Below are positions 1-13,400 of a DNA stretch of 64,000 nt, piece after piece. The DNA is taken from contig CP136061.1 of NCBI GenBank assembly GCA_032622095.1, positions 127,298,754 through 127,362,753 on the forward strand. Reading direction: 5' to 3'. The notes beneath the pieces are model-generated. The model ran no database searches, was not told where the DNA came from, and was given only the letters and a program-made list of their open reading frames with translations. Numbering within the stretch: the first letter of the stretch is position 1; each line of letters begins with the position of its first letter. A program made the translations under genes and the position numbers. The DNA comes from Siphonodentalium dalli. Its lineage: Eukaryota > Mollusca > Scaphopoda > Gadilida > Siphonodentaliidae.

Positions 1-31
1 CTGCACGAGTGCAGCTCCCGTCATAAAAAGG
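1..31 (+). mobile_element. Family C element, terminal fragment
   Basis: This is the right end of the TTAA-flanked family C (GCAGCTCCCGTCATAAAAAG), followed by TTAA at 32-35. The rest lies off the window. Confidence 0.7.
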
Positions 32-69
32 TTAAATGCATAAAAAAAGTTACTTATCACATTGCATGG

Positions 70-155
70 TCGGGTCGTTGTGGCTCAGTTGATAAGGTGC
101 ATTAGGACAATATAAACAGTACAGCGATGGCGTAACTGGTTTGAAACCCGATAAG
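70..155 (+). repeat. tRNA-like SINE head (candidate)
   Basis: TGGCTCAGTTG at 81-91 fits the polymerase III A box and GGTTTGAAACC at 138-148 fits the B box with one mismatch. The spacing is 57 nt, longer than in most tRNAs, as in tRNA-derived SINEs. No cloverleaf for a working tRNA could be made out and no tail was recognised, because family B begins at 167. Confidence 0.5.
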
Positions 156-166
156 CTCAGATTAGT

Positions 167-552
167 CAAGCCTTGAAATAGTGTGTCTGACCTTTGCAGA
201 ATGAGGTCCCCAGAGGGTGAATTTAGTGACGCTATCCCGCACGATTGGCTAGCATCACCAAATTTACCCTCTGGGAACCTGATTCTGCTTAGGCCTCAAC
301 TGCTGTGGGAGACCTAGATTTAGACTGAAGTTGGTCACCTCGATTATCCATTTTATCTTCTGCAAATTAGGGGATATAGAAACTGAACAGAAGGGGAAAA
401 GTAACTAAAAATAATGTTTATAATTAAAAAATTTGAGATTATAGATACTTCCCAGATGAGGCCTAAGCAGAATGAGGTCTCCAGTGGTTGAATTTAGTGA
501 TGCTAGCCTACTGCATGGGGTAGCATCACTAAATTCACCATCTGGGGACCTC
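167..552. mobile_element. Family B hAT-type MITE, decayed right end
   Basis: Begins CAAGCCTTGAAATAGTGTGT and contains two internal hairpins built from GCAGAATGAGGTCCCCAGAG and its complement. The terminal inverted repeat at the right end is lost. Confidence 0.85.
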
Positions 553-701
553 AGACTGGAGTGATTTTCCAGTGAAATCAACCCACTGCAGTCTTTCTTC
601 AATGCATAAAACTGACGTCATGATTGGCCTACAAGATCAACAAACCAAACCCACATTGCATGGTACATTGTCGATTTTGCCATGTTTAAGAAAGTATTTA
701 A

Positions 702-951
702 CCATTTCTATACTAAATACTCATTGACGAGCAGTTCCCTTGGGAAATGTTCAAATAATAAGTTCAACAAACATTTGTTGAACTTATTATCTGAACATTT
801 CCCACCAATGAATATGAATATATTCGGCTCTTCTATTATGTTTTTCTGTCTGTCGTCTGCTTTTATTACATGAACATTCTAGATGAATAATAGACCATTC
901 CAATGTATACTTTTATAACAGAATGGGAGAATCCATTTAGTATAGAAAGGG
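702..951. mobile_element. Family E TTAA element (piggyBac-type MITE)
   Basis: Flanked by TTAA on both sides. Ends are CCATTTCTATACTAAAT and ATTTAGTATAGAAAGGG, which are inverted. An internal palindrome (AGTTCAACAAACATTTGTTGAACT) sits in the left half, with the longer arms TTATTATCTGAACATTTCCC around it. Confidence 0.85.
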
Positions 952-1041
952 TTAAGTAACAATGCTATAAGTAAGAGTGGAATATCCAAACCAGTTCATA
1001 CCATTTCAAACAGAGTAAAAACAAAAATGTCAAACAAGATA

Positions 1042-1244
1042 TACAGTAATGCCCTAAATAATCGACTCCTTAACCACAGCAGAATTATGGGTAACTTTTC
1101 AGGATTTAGTCGGAAATATGGCTTGTTGCCATTCATCGGAAAGCTCTCAGTGAGTGGCAACAACCCATATTTCCGACTAAATCCTGAAAAGTTACCCATA
1201 ATTCTGCTGTGGTTAAGGAGTCGATTATTTAGGGCATTACTGTA
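1042..1244. mobile_element. Family A palindromic MITE, TA-flanked
   Basis: A near-perfect inverted repeat from TACAGTAATGCCC to GGGCATTACTGTA with arms of about 95 bp and a short loop (CTCTCAGTGAGTGG). The TA duplication and CAGT terminus point to the Tc1/mariner group. Because of the symmetry the same reading frame appears on both strands; it is not a gene. Confidence 0.92.
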
Positions 1245-1278
1245 TAACAGCACTAATTATCATTAATGAAATACTTAC

Positions 1279-1491
1279 TGCCCCCCACTTGCCAGTTTTC
1301 CATGTACTTGTGCCTACGACATTGTTACTGGTGATCTTATATATAGTAAATTGAGGACAGGCTTCCCGATTACAGTTTCTCTCTGTCGGTGGTTTTAACG
1401 AATCGTTGCATTGCTTCTCCTCGGTCTGCTGGATGTCGGTGATGCAGAACACCGTTCTATGTTGCAGACCCTTGCCACAAGAAACCGAACA
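1279..1491 (-). CDS. ADAMTS9: ADAMTS9/20 exon: TSP1 repeat 8 body, linker, start of repeat 9 (last visible exon)
   Basis: Encodes residues 916-986, [16 protein letters not shown] to [10 protein letters not shown]. After the final Cys-Pro of the repeat there is a linker of about 17 residues rich in Ser, Thr and Asn before the next W....W strand. The donor GCA|GTAAGT shows that the gene continues past the left edge, where repeat 9 should resume with C..(S/T)CG. Nothing between base 1 and 1278 resembles that exon. Confidence 0.94.
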
Positions 1492-4400
1492 CTGGAAGGT
1501 ATGAACAGATACATCATAAATTCCTTCTACATCAAAGCAACATGCAACTGTCTAATAACTGTAGGTTTGCTATGAGACTCGCAATCAATGTGTTTACCAT
1601 GGACAGCATAGGATCAATTTTGGGGCAACGGATGACGAATTGCAACTTCAACAATGATGGTGAGGACCTTGATGCTGACAATGACAATGATAATCGTGGT
1701 GATGATGATGACGACGATGATGATGGCTGCTTTGAAGAAATTGATAATTATAAATGTGTTGCTACAAATTATGATATAAATATGGCTACATGTGTCGATA
1801 GTAGTTACTAAAACAAAAGTAGGAAAGATGTAAATATAGTTATAATTCAGAAACTATGAAATGCGAAGTCTTCATATTTTTTACCCCAATTTCCTCCATC
1901 AGCTATGAATAATAACAATGCATGTGGTGTGAAAATCATTGTCTTTTATTGCATAATTTTAAAACTAAGGCGAAATTAGTGAGAATGGAAAGAAGGAATT
2001 GCTCACATATTGTGTTCTCAACCTTGAATATTCAAGGTATCAGTCTATATATTTCAGTGGAAAGTGCATCAATGAAAGTGTCAATGACACTGTAGCTCAT
2101 CTTGGAGAGGGAACAATGTCATACAATACAGTCAATGGAAAGATATTAAGGAATACGGAAAAGTTTAAATGTTGAAGTTATACTAAAGATCACCCCAAAG
2201 ATTCATGTGAAGTTTGGCGAGGATTGTATCAGGATGTGGCATGAAGGGTGTGCCAAAGGAATTTTGTAAAATTGATAGCTCCCATCTAGAGGTCACCCCA
2301 AAAGATCCATGCAGGGTGTACCAAGAATTTAGTCATACAAAGTGTAAAATCTAAGATGGCTACCAGTCGTCATATCTTTCAACGAAATTCAAACAAATTT
2401 GATAGCTCCTATCGAGAAGTCACCCTGATGATCCATATGAAGTTTGGTGACAATTGGATGAGGGACGTGGTCTTTAGGGTGTGCCAAAGGATTTAGTCAT
2501 TGAGACTAAAATCCAAGATGGCTGACAGATGGCCATATTTTTCATCGAAAATCATTCAAATTAGATAGCTCACATCTAAACATGTCTACATATTTTCAGA
2601 CATGACAGGCTAGCATTACCAAATTCACCCACTGGGAACCTCATTCTGCTTAAGCCTCAACTTCTATGGAAGACCTATGATCAGATTGAATTTCCCCAGT
2701 TGAAGTTGGAGATGTCTACCCAATAGTACTAAAAACAATGTTTATTTGAGACTTAAATGAGGCCTAAGCAGAATGAGGTACCCAGAGGGTGAATTTGGTG
2801 ATGCTTGCATGTCATGCAAGATAGTGTCACTGAATTCACCCTCTGGGAACCTCATTCTGCAAATGACAGACACACTATTTCCAGGCTTGATGCAACAAGG
2901 CTAAACGATTCTTACCTCATCCCAATTTCCGAATTTCCAGTGAGCACAGGGAGGTAGATTACACTGTTTTGAGTTGATTGGTCTCACTTGAGTTGCACAG
3001 TACACTGATGGCATCTGGTTTCCAAGAATGTCACTGCATATGACAGCTCGCCGCTTAATACCCTTGTCACAAGTTGCAGTACACTGCAATGTTACACATT
3101 GTTGAGTTAAGCATAATGTATATAAAAAAGTCTAGAAGGTTGATAAATATGTATTTTATACACAATGTGATTGTATCGATTCATGTATCGCGTCGAGGCT
3201 AGTTTTCATATCGTGATACATGAATCGTTACAAATACGTTGTGTATATAACACGTTTATCTCCCATTTGGTGTGACAGAATCCACCACACAAATTACATT
3301 TAGGAGTTTCTTAAATGACAAAATTGTTGGATTTGTGTCCGACAATTAGGTTTTTTGAGTAAATTCTCCCAACCTGCAAAGATATCTGTGTCACGCGATT
3401 AACTAGCATTGCTAAATTCTCATAACCTGCAAGTTCACGCGAATATGCCTAATGGAAATTGAATTCAATGGACAAAATCTCTTACACCTGCATTTTTACA
3501 TATAATATATAATAAATACTCAACAAATACATGTTAGTTACTTTGTGATATGTTAAACCATAATACCCATGATGGTAGGCAATCAAATAATGTTAAAACC
3601 TAGGAACTATTTGTTTATATTACGCAAGAATATACGTTGGAATGTCGTTTTGATTTTTCACGTGATTGATGTGGTGTCAGTTCATTCATGATTTTGAACC
3701 TGTCATTCATGATTTTGAACCTGTCAATGATGTCACGAGCGCCTTGTATCGCAACTGCAGTAACGATACAGATGTTTTTATCGCCAATTTTATCAGGGAA
3801 TTTCATAGGAAATGGTAAATAAATGATAGGATTTGCAAATACATTTGGAAAAGATCAAAAACAAACTTGATATTAATCCATCAAAAACCGAACAAGCCCC
3901 ACCTCCAAACTCCTATAAAAATATACCTAATAATGAAAAGTTTATGCGCATCACAGAAGTGGTTCATCTCTTTGATACCTTCACACATGGGCTGTTCATC
4001 CCCTCAAGACATTCATTACAGCTTTACACTTCATGCCATGCATGACAGTGAATTTGTCTGTAAACTTCAAACTTATATCTTCATAAGCATATGTGCCATC
4101 CGTTTGCATACATGTGCTTTCTGGAAGAGTGACTGACACTGATTAAGGTTACAGTAATGCCCTAAATAATCTACTCCTTAACCACAGCAGTATTATAGGT
4201 AATTTTTATAGGATTTAGTCAGAAATATGGCTTGTTGCCATTCATAGGAAAGCTCTCACTGAGAGCTTTCTGATGAATGGCAACAAGCCATATTTCCGAC
4301 TAAATCCTAAAAAATTACCCATAATTCTGCTGTGGTTAACTCTTTGATTGCCAGGGGCCGATATTATCGGCCCAAATATCCGGTCGGTAAATTGCCAGGG

Positions 4401-7400
4401 CCGATATTATCGGCCATAATTGTAACCGTAATTATTTTGATCACAACTGTATGACAATAATAAAAAAGTTTTTCAAGTTTCATAAAATTATTGTTTTAAT
4501 TGTTTCTAATTAAATTCTGCAGTATATATCTGATTTTTAATCCTTTTTAAGACGTTTGAAAATTAAAATAATGAAATAAGTTTGTAAAAAAAATGTAAGA
4601 TCCGCAGTCGGAAATCCAAAATGGCCGACAATTTCAGAAAAATATTTTTAGACAATTATTTATATGAAAGATCTGCATTTTACCAATGCATTAACTAATT
4701 TAAACATGATAGTATGATAACCTGACATTACAATAAAGATTATGTGTACTTTAGATTGTTTTATTAGTTTTTTTAATAGTCAAAATTGCCGTTTTTGCTG
4801 AATGAATCACCTATTTTTCAAGGTAAAAACGTAATTCACTAAAATAAACGGCGTGATTATAAACTCCCACAGGCCCCAGCGTGCCTCAGTGACAGTTTAG
4901 ACCACATGCATATGTGTCATTTTTGTTATTTTATTTATAGCACAATGATGATAAGCTTGTAGTTAGAGATTTAATTATATATCACAATTTTTGTTTTGTT
5001 TTTTGACAGTCAAAATTGCCATTTTCCTCAATTAAAAAACCTAGCTATTTTCGTAGTAAACTGTCGCAACTAAAGTCTAAATTGGCTCCTGCATTGTGTA
5101 GCTCCTCACATATGGTCCAGCTATACCAGAACTAGACCCTAATTTATTCTTACAAGTTTTTAAATGAGAAAGACAGTAGAAAGATTTATCAGATCATCAT
5201 CGTTGGAATACTGTCTCAGAAAACCAATATTGAATATAGCAGGTCGTGGGCCATTCAATTGGATTATTGCAAAAAAATCCTTATTTGGAGTTATTTCCCT
5301 TGGATGACAAGGAGTTATGCCCCTTAATTGTCGTGAATATTCTTCGGCAAAATATTCACCTGCAATTCTTTGGCTAATCACCTACATACATGTCCTTGAT
5401 ATTTGAAACATTATTTCATAAGAAGAAGACTATTATTGTATCATACTTTTCCACAATAAAATCAGTTTTCTCATAAATTCTCCGGCAATTTAGGTGTAAA
5501 ATTAGCTCGGCAACGAAAGAGTTAAGGAGTAGATAATTTAGGGCATTACTGTACCAACATATAACGTTAATAGCTAATTCAGCCTAATTGAGTGACAACC
5601 ACTTGTTTTACAGTATTCTGTTAATTGAGAGCTTATGACTAAATTATCTGTAGTCATAAATTCACTGGTATCCACTCTCCAAATCAGTTAGTGGTATTCA
5701 TATACTCACCGGTGTCCACTCCCCTGTTCTCCAGGTATAGATCCTTGGCTTGAATGTGGTCGGAGCTGCTATTGTTGTGGTTGTTGTTGGTTCTGTTGTT
5801 GTTGTTGGGCATGCACCAGAATTACAGCTCTCTTGTGCTATAGGTTTGGTAGCCGCATCACATTCTACATCACCAAGGAAGCTGCCATCATCAGACTTAC
5901 ATCGAACTGATCGCATTTTATCACCCAATCCACAAGAAGATGAACACTGCAGCAAACAACAGAAATCTAAGAAAATTGTTAACTGAAACTCAACATTCTA
6001 TTTCACTCATTCACTCTCTTAACTCTCACTCTCTTAAATTCAATTTCCACAGCACTGATTGGTCAGTTGCCCAAGTGTAGCTGTTGTAATACTATGTGAT
6101 TTTATGTAGATTGGCGCATGCGTAGAAACTATGAGCGAGCTCACTAATACAAAAAATCTGAATTGTTACATGGTTCTCCCAGAAGTATCTTCATTCCTTG
6201 GGAAACAATGTAAATATCGCGAAATTGAAGTATGTTTGAATCGCTCATTGGCTTGGTTCCGTGAATTTCAGGATAATTATTCAGACAACCCTTTTTATTG
6301 AAACGATAATTTTGAAATCAATCAAGGACGCAGTATTATGACGTAATGACAGAGGACATGACGCTACAAACGGCGAACTGTTGTTTACCTTGTTATGAAG
6401 TTTGATGCCTTGACCACTGATTCATTGCAATGTCAATGGCCTGTAACTTGGTGACGTAACTTGCATTTTTTAATATAATTGATACATATCAGATGTAAAA
6501 TAGGCATGATATAGTATTCGAGTCGTTGGATTTAGTGGTAATCTTTCAGGATTTAGTCAGAAATATGGCTTGTTGCCATTCATCGGAAAGCGCTCAGTGA
6601 GTAATTATGCTGTGGTTAAGGAGTCGATTATTTAGGGCATTACTGTACATGTATATCTTCATGGAGCAGAGTACAGTGTCCAGTTTAGCAACTATTTGGC
6701 AGATTCTTGTTTCAATAGCATGATTTTTTGGTCAGTCTGAATTAGAATGGGGATAATCATGCTGCCTTGTGTGATTTTGGGATGTTTATCGGTGGGTTTT
6801 CCAATGAAAAATATCTGTTTTACCTGCTCCTAGCTTCACCGGTAAAACTTCAATTCCATCGTAAAATCCACTGATAGACATCACAAAATCACACCAGCAA
6901 GCACGTTTATCCCTTAATTTACAAACTCAATTCTTGTATGTAAGTAATCACACACCAGTTTCATCAGGTTTGATAAGTTCACTGGTTAAAATTCAAGATG
7001 GGAATCTTTAATGGACATCGCTACGAACCTCAAATTTCTGTACTAGTATATTAAATGACGGATATCAAAACATATCCAACAAGCGGAATTTTTCTAACCA
7101 TACTTGACAATATAATGCTGGAAAAAGTTCAATCTATAATTTGCCATGCGAAAAAGAATGCATTCTATCTCCGCAATAGTAATTCTATACTTCAAATTAC
7201 TCTTTTATATGCATAAATTCTGTATAAAAAAGTACTTCATTTATTTATTGGCCAATTTTTTATCCTGGAACCAAACAGAAATGTCAAAAACGTGAGAGAG
7301 AATTACAAGGTATATTATGAGGCTGCAAACCACAATGGGCCTTTAAAAAATTAACATGTAAAATATGAAAAAATATAGGAAGCCTAGTCAATTACTCACC

Positions 7401-10400
7401 AATCCCCATCCACCAGGAAGCCAACGCCTACAGGGCGGGTTCTCACAAACTCTTTTTGAAGGAGGTTTGTAGCCGGTACAAAGGTCTGTTTTGATGATTT
7501 CCTCACCACGGTAACACCAAAGTCTCCTATATTGGTAACCATCACCGCAGGTAACTGAGCACTGAAATTTGGAGTTAAGTGATGACATTTCTCAATAAGT
7601 CAGATAAGAAATTTGGACTTAAAAATCATTTTAGAAATGTTAGGTACAAGATTAAAACTCTATGTGAGAGCACATTAGAGTTTATATATTGAATGGTGTC
7701 AATTTTACTTGTAGAGGAAAGAATAGACAGAAGATTATATTTCCTAAGAAACATCCACTGCAAGTACAAGTCAGACCTCCCCCTCCCGGATGCAATTGAC
7801 AAACTTGCTCAGACACACGAATCATGAATGCTCCCCCTTTGTGTGGAACACCAATCTGCACTTATTGGGAATCATACCTGTTTCATCATTGCTGAACTGT
7901 GTATGAAAGCCTAATGTGCCACGCTCTTCCATCCCCCAAGCCCTGCCCCATATTTAATATGGTGAGTATGCCTACATCAATGAGATAATTAAAAGCATTA
8001 TTAAATTTGAACAAAATAAGTTACTTTTCTTCCTAATAGAGAATACATACCCCAGTCCACTTGTCCGCCCGCCATTCCGGACATGTGACATAGTCAAGGC
8101 ATGGTCTGCTGAGCGTGAGTTCTGTCTCATTGCAATTCTGTTGGTCGATTTCCAGCCCTTTATCATTGATACACTTGACATATCTTTTCTGTACACCTCC
8201 AGCACCACACGTCTTAGTGCACTGTGAAATGATTGAGATGGGATCATAATAGGAAAATTACCAAAACCAGAGTATAATGTGGTCAAATACCTCACCATTA
8301 ATGCGTTAAAGCCCTTCCAACTTAGCATGTGACAATCACAATCTATGTGAAACTGGCAATATAAGACTATATAAGGTGAGTGATTGTAACTAAGATATTT
8401 GCTCTGAGTTGGTAGTGATGTCGCCGACGAATCACATGATTCGCAAATGAATTCTCAAGTTATTTTAACATTTGCTTTAGACGTAAATTCAATTGCATCG
8501 ATGAAAAATTTCATGTGCCATACAACATCTGGAAAGACAATAGAAGTGTAACAAGAGCTAACATTCAAACAATCAAAGATCTTTCTACTGCAGTTTCTGA
8601 TGTACTTCAAGCTGTAATTGTCAGCACCTTGTATACATCTATTGATCACAAAAATTATGTTCCACATGATGTTTCATTGACGAAATCCACTAGATTATAT
8701 TGAATACAGATTTATGATAAAAAAAATCTCACCTCTGTCCAGTCGCTGTATTTCCACTGAGGTAGAATACACTGCCTGTAACACTCAGAAAATTCCTGTT
8801 TTGGCCCGCTTTCTCGACAATGTTCAGTCTCGACCCGAGTCTCTACCTTCGCACTTTGTCTGATACAGAGGGATTCTTGTCTGGCTCGTCCATATCCGCA
8901 AGTCACAGAACATTCCCCTACAGATACAACTTTCCACCTGAAATGAAGAAAAAAACAAATATATTATTGTTTTAACCAGATTTCAAATTACTGGTGGGAA
9001 ATTTGGAAACTTCCATATTTCGCAGAATACCAGATAACTCCCTGATAAAAAAAATTAAGTAGGAGGACGTAAGATATCTTATTCAGTTCCTATAAATTTA
9101 ATCTCAGTCAAAAACCAGTTTTTGCAAGATGCCTATTACTAGTAAGGCCGTGCTCAAAATAAGGAAAATAGGGTTTCAGCGATGTCCGTGCTTCAAAACT
9201 TCAAACCAACGAAAAAAATAGAAGGAGTGGAAAATTTTTTAAAATTCCAATGGCAATAGCTTCAGCAAGCAAAAAAAAAACACATCAACACCAAGAACAT
9301 CGATCCATGACATCAAACATTAAAACTACAGAAAGTGTGTCAGGTGCCCCAGTTTGGGTAAATATATAAATGTCAGTAACTCTGGTATTTATCAGGTGAT
9401 TAGAGAACTTTTTGCATATTTGGAACGAACCTCACATAAAAGACTTTACATTCTGTGTTAAGTAATAATTGGAGCAAAAACTCTGATGTATTATTTTTGC
9501 CTGATTAGTCTGGGTCAGCAAAATAAATTGTCCACATTTCAAACATTTTGTCATACCCCTTGGCATCCTTGTAGAGAAAATGTACTGTTTCAAATGCAGT
9601 TGGTGACAGCGTACCTGAGGGTGCAGTGGATGTTACAAGGTTCTGGTCTTTCTGACGGCCGGTCAGTGTCCTGATCAATACATCTCTGTTCTGATACAAT
9701 CTGGTTATCAAAGTCCCTCACACAAACCGGATGCCTTATCGATTGACCTGTGGTGATAAATGTATGTAATATAAAGATGATACAAAGTCCCTCACACAAA
9801 CCGGATGCCTTGTTGATTGACCTGTGGTGATAAATATATGTATAGCCAAGATGATACAAAGTCCCTCACACAAACCGGGTGCCTTATCGATTGACCTGTG
9901 GTGATATATGTATGTAATATTTGAATTCTTTATATTTTGGTTTTAGTGTCAATTTTTTACGATATCTCATATTTAGGTTTTTCAATTTGGCCAAAGTTTC
10001 TGAAAAATGGCAAAACAAATTCAGAAATGACAAAAAAATTGGCCAAACGAATTTTCTGCCAACCGTGAACACTGATACAAGATATGATGAGTTATGGCAA
10101 TTGGACTACTGATAAACTGATTCTACTTACCATTACACAGCTTGTTACATTTGGATAGCCGTCCATACTGGAAACTCCACTTATAGTTGTGTGATCTCCC
10201 AATGTTAATGGTATACTTGTACTCAATGTTAGGTGGCTGTAAACTTCCTACACTCAGAACCTGCAATATCAGTCATCGAGCCTTGAAATAGTGTGTCTGT
10301 CATCCACATAATGAGGTCCCCCAGAGGGTGAATTTAGTGATGCTATCCCACACAGCAGATTAGCCTCACCAAATTCACCCTCTAGGGACCTCATTCTGCT

Positions 10401-13400
10401 TAGGCCTCATCTTTTGGAAAGTATCTATAGTCTCAAATTAACATTGTTTTTAGTTACTTTTCCCTTCTGTTCAGTTTCTATATTCCCCAATTTTCAAAGA
10501 TAAAATACATAATAGAGGTGACTAATGGGTGAATATCACCTTCAACTGCAACTGGGAAACCTCAATCTGATCCTAGCTCTGCCATAGCAGTTGAGGCCTC
10601 CGCAGAATGAGGTTCCCAAAGGGTTAATTTGGTGATGCTAGCACTCTGCGCAGGATAGGGGCATTAATTTCACCCTCTGTGGTAGCATCACTTAATTCAC
10701 CATCTGGGGAACTCATTCTGCAAATGTCTGACACACAATACCTTGACCTTGGTTTCCACTTCCCAGAAAAAAAGCTTTTGTTTGGTTTAACTATATCGCT
10801 AATAACCAGTTTTCTAAGCTAGCCAAAGTGAAAAATTAGGTGTTTTCTTGAAACTCGATTAGAAAATGTATAAAACTAATATTAAATTCTTATATTTAGA
10901 CTTCATTGAAGGAAGGGAGATAACTCATAAATAATACTAACAAAGATAACGAAATCATAGATTAACTTGAATGAAATTCTTACCATGAGGGTAATATTTT
11001 CAGGCATTTGTCTTGCTTTGATTATCTCGACTTGTGTTTCAGATCCACTGTATTCTATTGGCTGATTATGGAATGTAACCTTCGTGCTATATGAAGATAG
11101 AATATAGTTGCCGTTCAGGATATAGTTTCCATCTAGGTCGGCGAGAGCTGAAAATATAAATAGTTTGATCACAATATCACCTTAAGTTATACAATGTTGT
11201 CTTCATTATATTCAAACGGCAGGTAAACTTCTGAGGAATGAATTATACAATTATACAATAGTGAAAGGAGAAATGTATATATAGACAGAACACAACACGC
11301 ATCTTAATCGAGAATCTCTTATCAAATGAGTTGAGGATGGAGCAAGGATATATTTCGCGATAGTGTAGCTCGATCGAAATGTAACAATGCGGCATCCACA
11401 ATGAGTTTGATTTTGATGCAAGTTGTGTTCTGTATTTATTCTACACCATTGTGTCAGATGATTCAACCCACAGCTGTCACCTTCATTGATACCATATAGC
11501 TACCTTAACTGCGATTTAAGTCTGACGAATAACAAGTAATCATCGGGGCGTCACCCGAAGCAGATCGTTGACGTAATATATGTCATATTTCTTGGCGACA
11601 ATGTCAACAAAAATAGTTCCGGCTTGTATTCCACTAGAGGTATACAATACTATGTATTCAATGGCCGGTATTCAGTTGAATATATGTGCCTCATGTTGAT
11701 GGGTGTAGAATAAATGACTTATTAAGATGCTCTATCTCGCCCTAGCAACGCTTCCAATAACAACATAAAAACAATTTCTATGAAACTCTTTCTGAAGACA
11801 TTATTACAGTATTGCCCTAATTAATCGACTCCTTAACCACAGCAGAGTTATGGGTAACTTTTCAGGATATAGTCGGAAATATTGCTTGTTGCCATATTTC
11901 CGACTAAATTCTGAAAAGTTACCCATAATCCTGCTGTGGTTAAAGAGTCGATTAATTAGGGCATTACTGTACATTATGTTTTCCAAAAACAGGGGAAACA
12001 CCTGTTGGTACACATATTTCACTTTAAAAATGTTTCAAAAGATTGATGTTCAAACAAAATTGGTGTAATGTTCCAAAAATAGTAACAATTCCTGTCCAAG
12101 TTCATAGAAAAATATAAGAAAAAATTTATCCAGTTGAATGATTAACTCACCAAGAAAGGTATAATCATCCTTGGTTCCTGTGTAACTAATCTGTTTTATT
12201 TCAATATTTGTTGCTCCTGCAGGAATGACTGCCACTTCATTATAACCTGTAATTGAGAAATTAATTTCAATTTCCTGTTACTCAGGCCCAGACACATTGA
12301 CCTGAAATCCAGATTGCAACATTTTTACTGGCATGTAATCTGTCTGGAAAAGTTTTAATTGATACAAAATAATTGGGCTATGTTTTTGTACAAACACAAG
12401 CAGAAGTGAGTTCGAAACAGATTTATTTCTTGGCTCAAAATAATTATTTTTTTACTGACTGTCAAAATGACAGGCACCAAATGGATGGTGTTTTAAAAAT
12501 GGTGTCTGTCAAATTTTTCAGATGTACTGACTTATTATTAGTCAATGATGCGCAAATTTTAGTGAGCGTCCTAGGAAAAACCCATGTTATTTTTTTGTTT
12601 CAAAAGTTCAAAAACTTTACGTCGATTAATAAATACACATGTAATTCAACATAATTATATTCACTATGAATTGATCTGAAATTAAAAAAAGAACTATTTT
12701 TTACTTTCAAAGTCCTATTTGGCCAGAAGTGGCTCCATGGGCAGATACAAATTGTTTAAAAAATTGCATTGGACAAAATGTCCGACAGATACAATAGTGC
12801 ACTGGACATTTTGCTATTTTTCGTCGGACAATGACCGTGACCGGCCACTTATTTTGAGCCTTGTTGGTAACTATATATGTTCAAACATGTGATGAATTGT
12901 GACTATAAGTGATACTTGATTGGGTGAATTTTGACAAAATAAATCACATGGAGATCATTTGGACACAGGCCCCTATATGCGCTTCAAACACATTTGGACA
13001 TAAATATTCACATAGGTTCATATTCCACTTATTTTATTCTGAAATAAAGCAAGCCCATAGTGGACTTATACCCATTATTCTGTTGGATGGTGCAGGCCAC
13101 AGTGAAAACACATATATAAAGTGAGTACATCTGGTCTGAAAATAGGTTCATATTGAACCTGAATATTCACATTTATTTGATTCTGAAATAGGCCTATAGT
13201 GAGCTTATTTTAATTTATGTGTTTTTTTTAATTAAATTTTTTTAAATCAAAATTTTGAAAAACTAACTCCATTATAACCTCCATCAGGGTACCCCAATTC
13301 ACCACACCAAATTTGATTGAAATCGGTCTAGTGTCCAAACAGACAGACAGATCATACTCTTTTATATATATAGATTCAGGGATAAAAATATAGAGCAGAG

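Noticed and set aside
996-1266. Opposing frames of 79-85 codons with nearly the same protein on both strands
   Set aside because: They are the two readings of the family A palindrome; the symmetry makes any frame appear on both strands.
7972-8328. 118-codon minus-strand frame overlapping a TSP1 exon
   Set aside because: It is in the wrong frame; the TSP1 cassette at 8051-8221 in the neighbouring frame has the conserved Cys/Trp pattern and matching splice phases.
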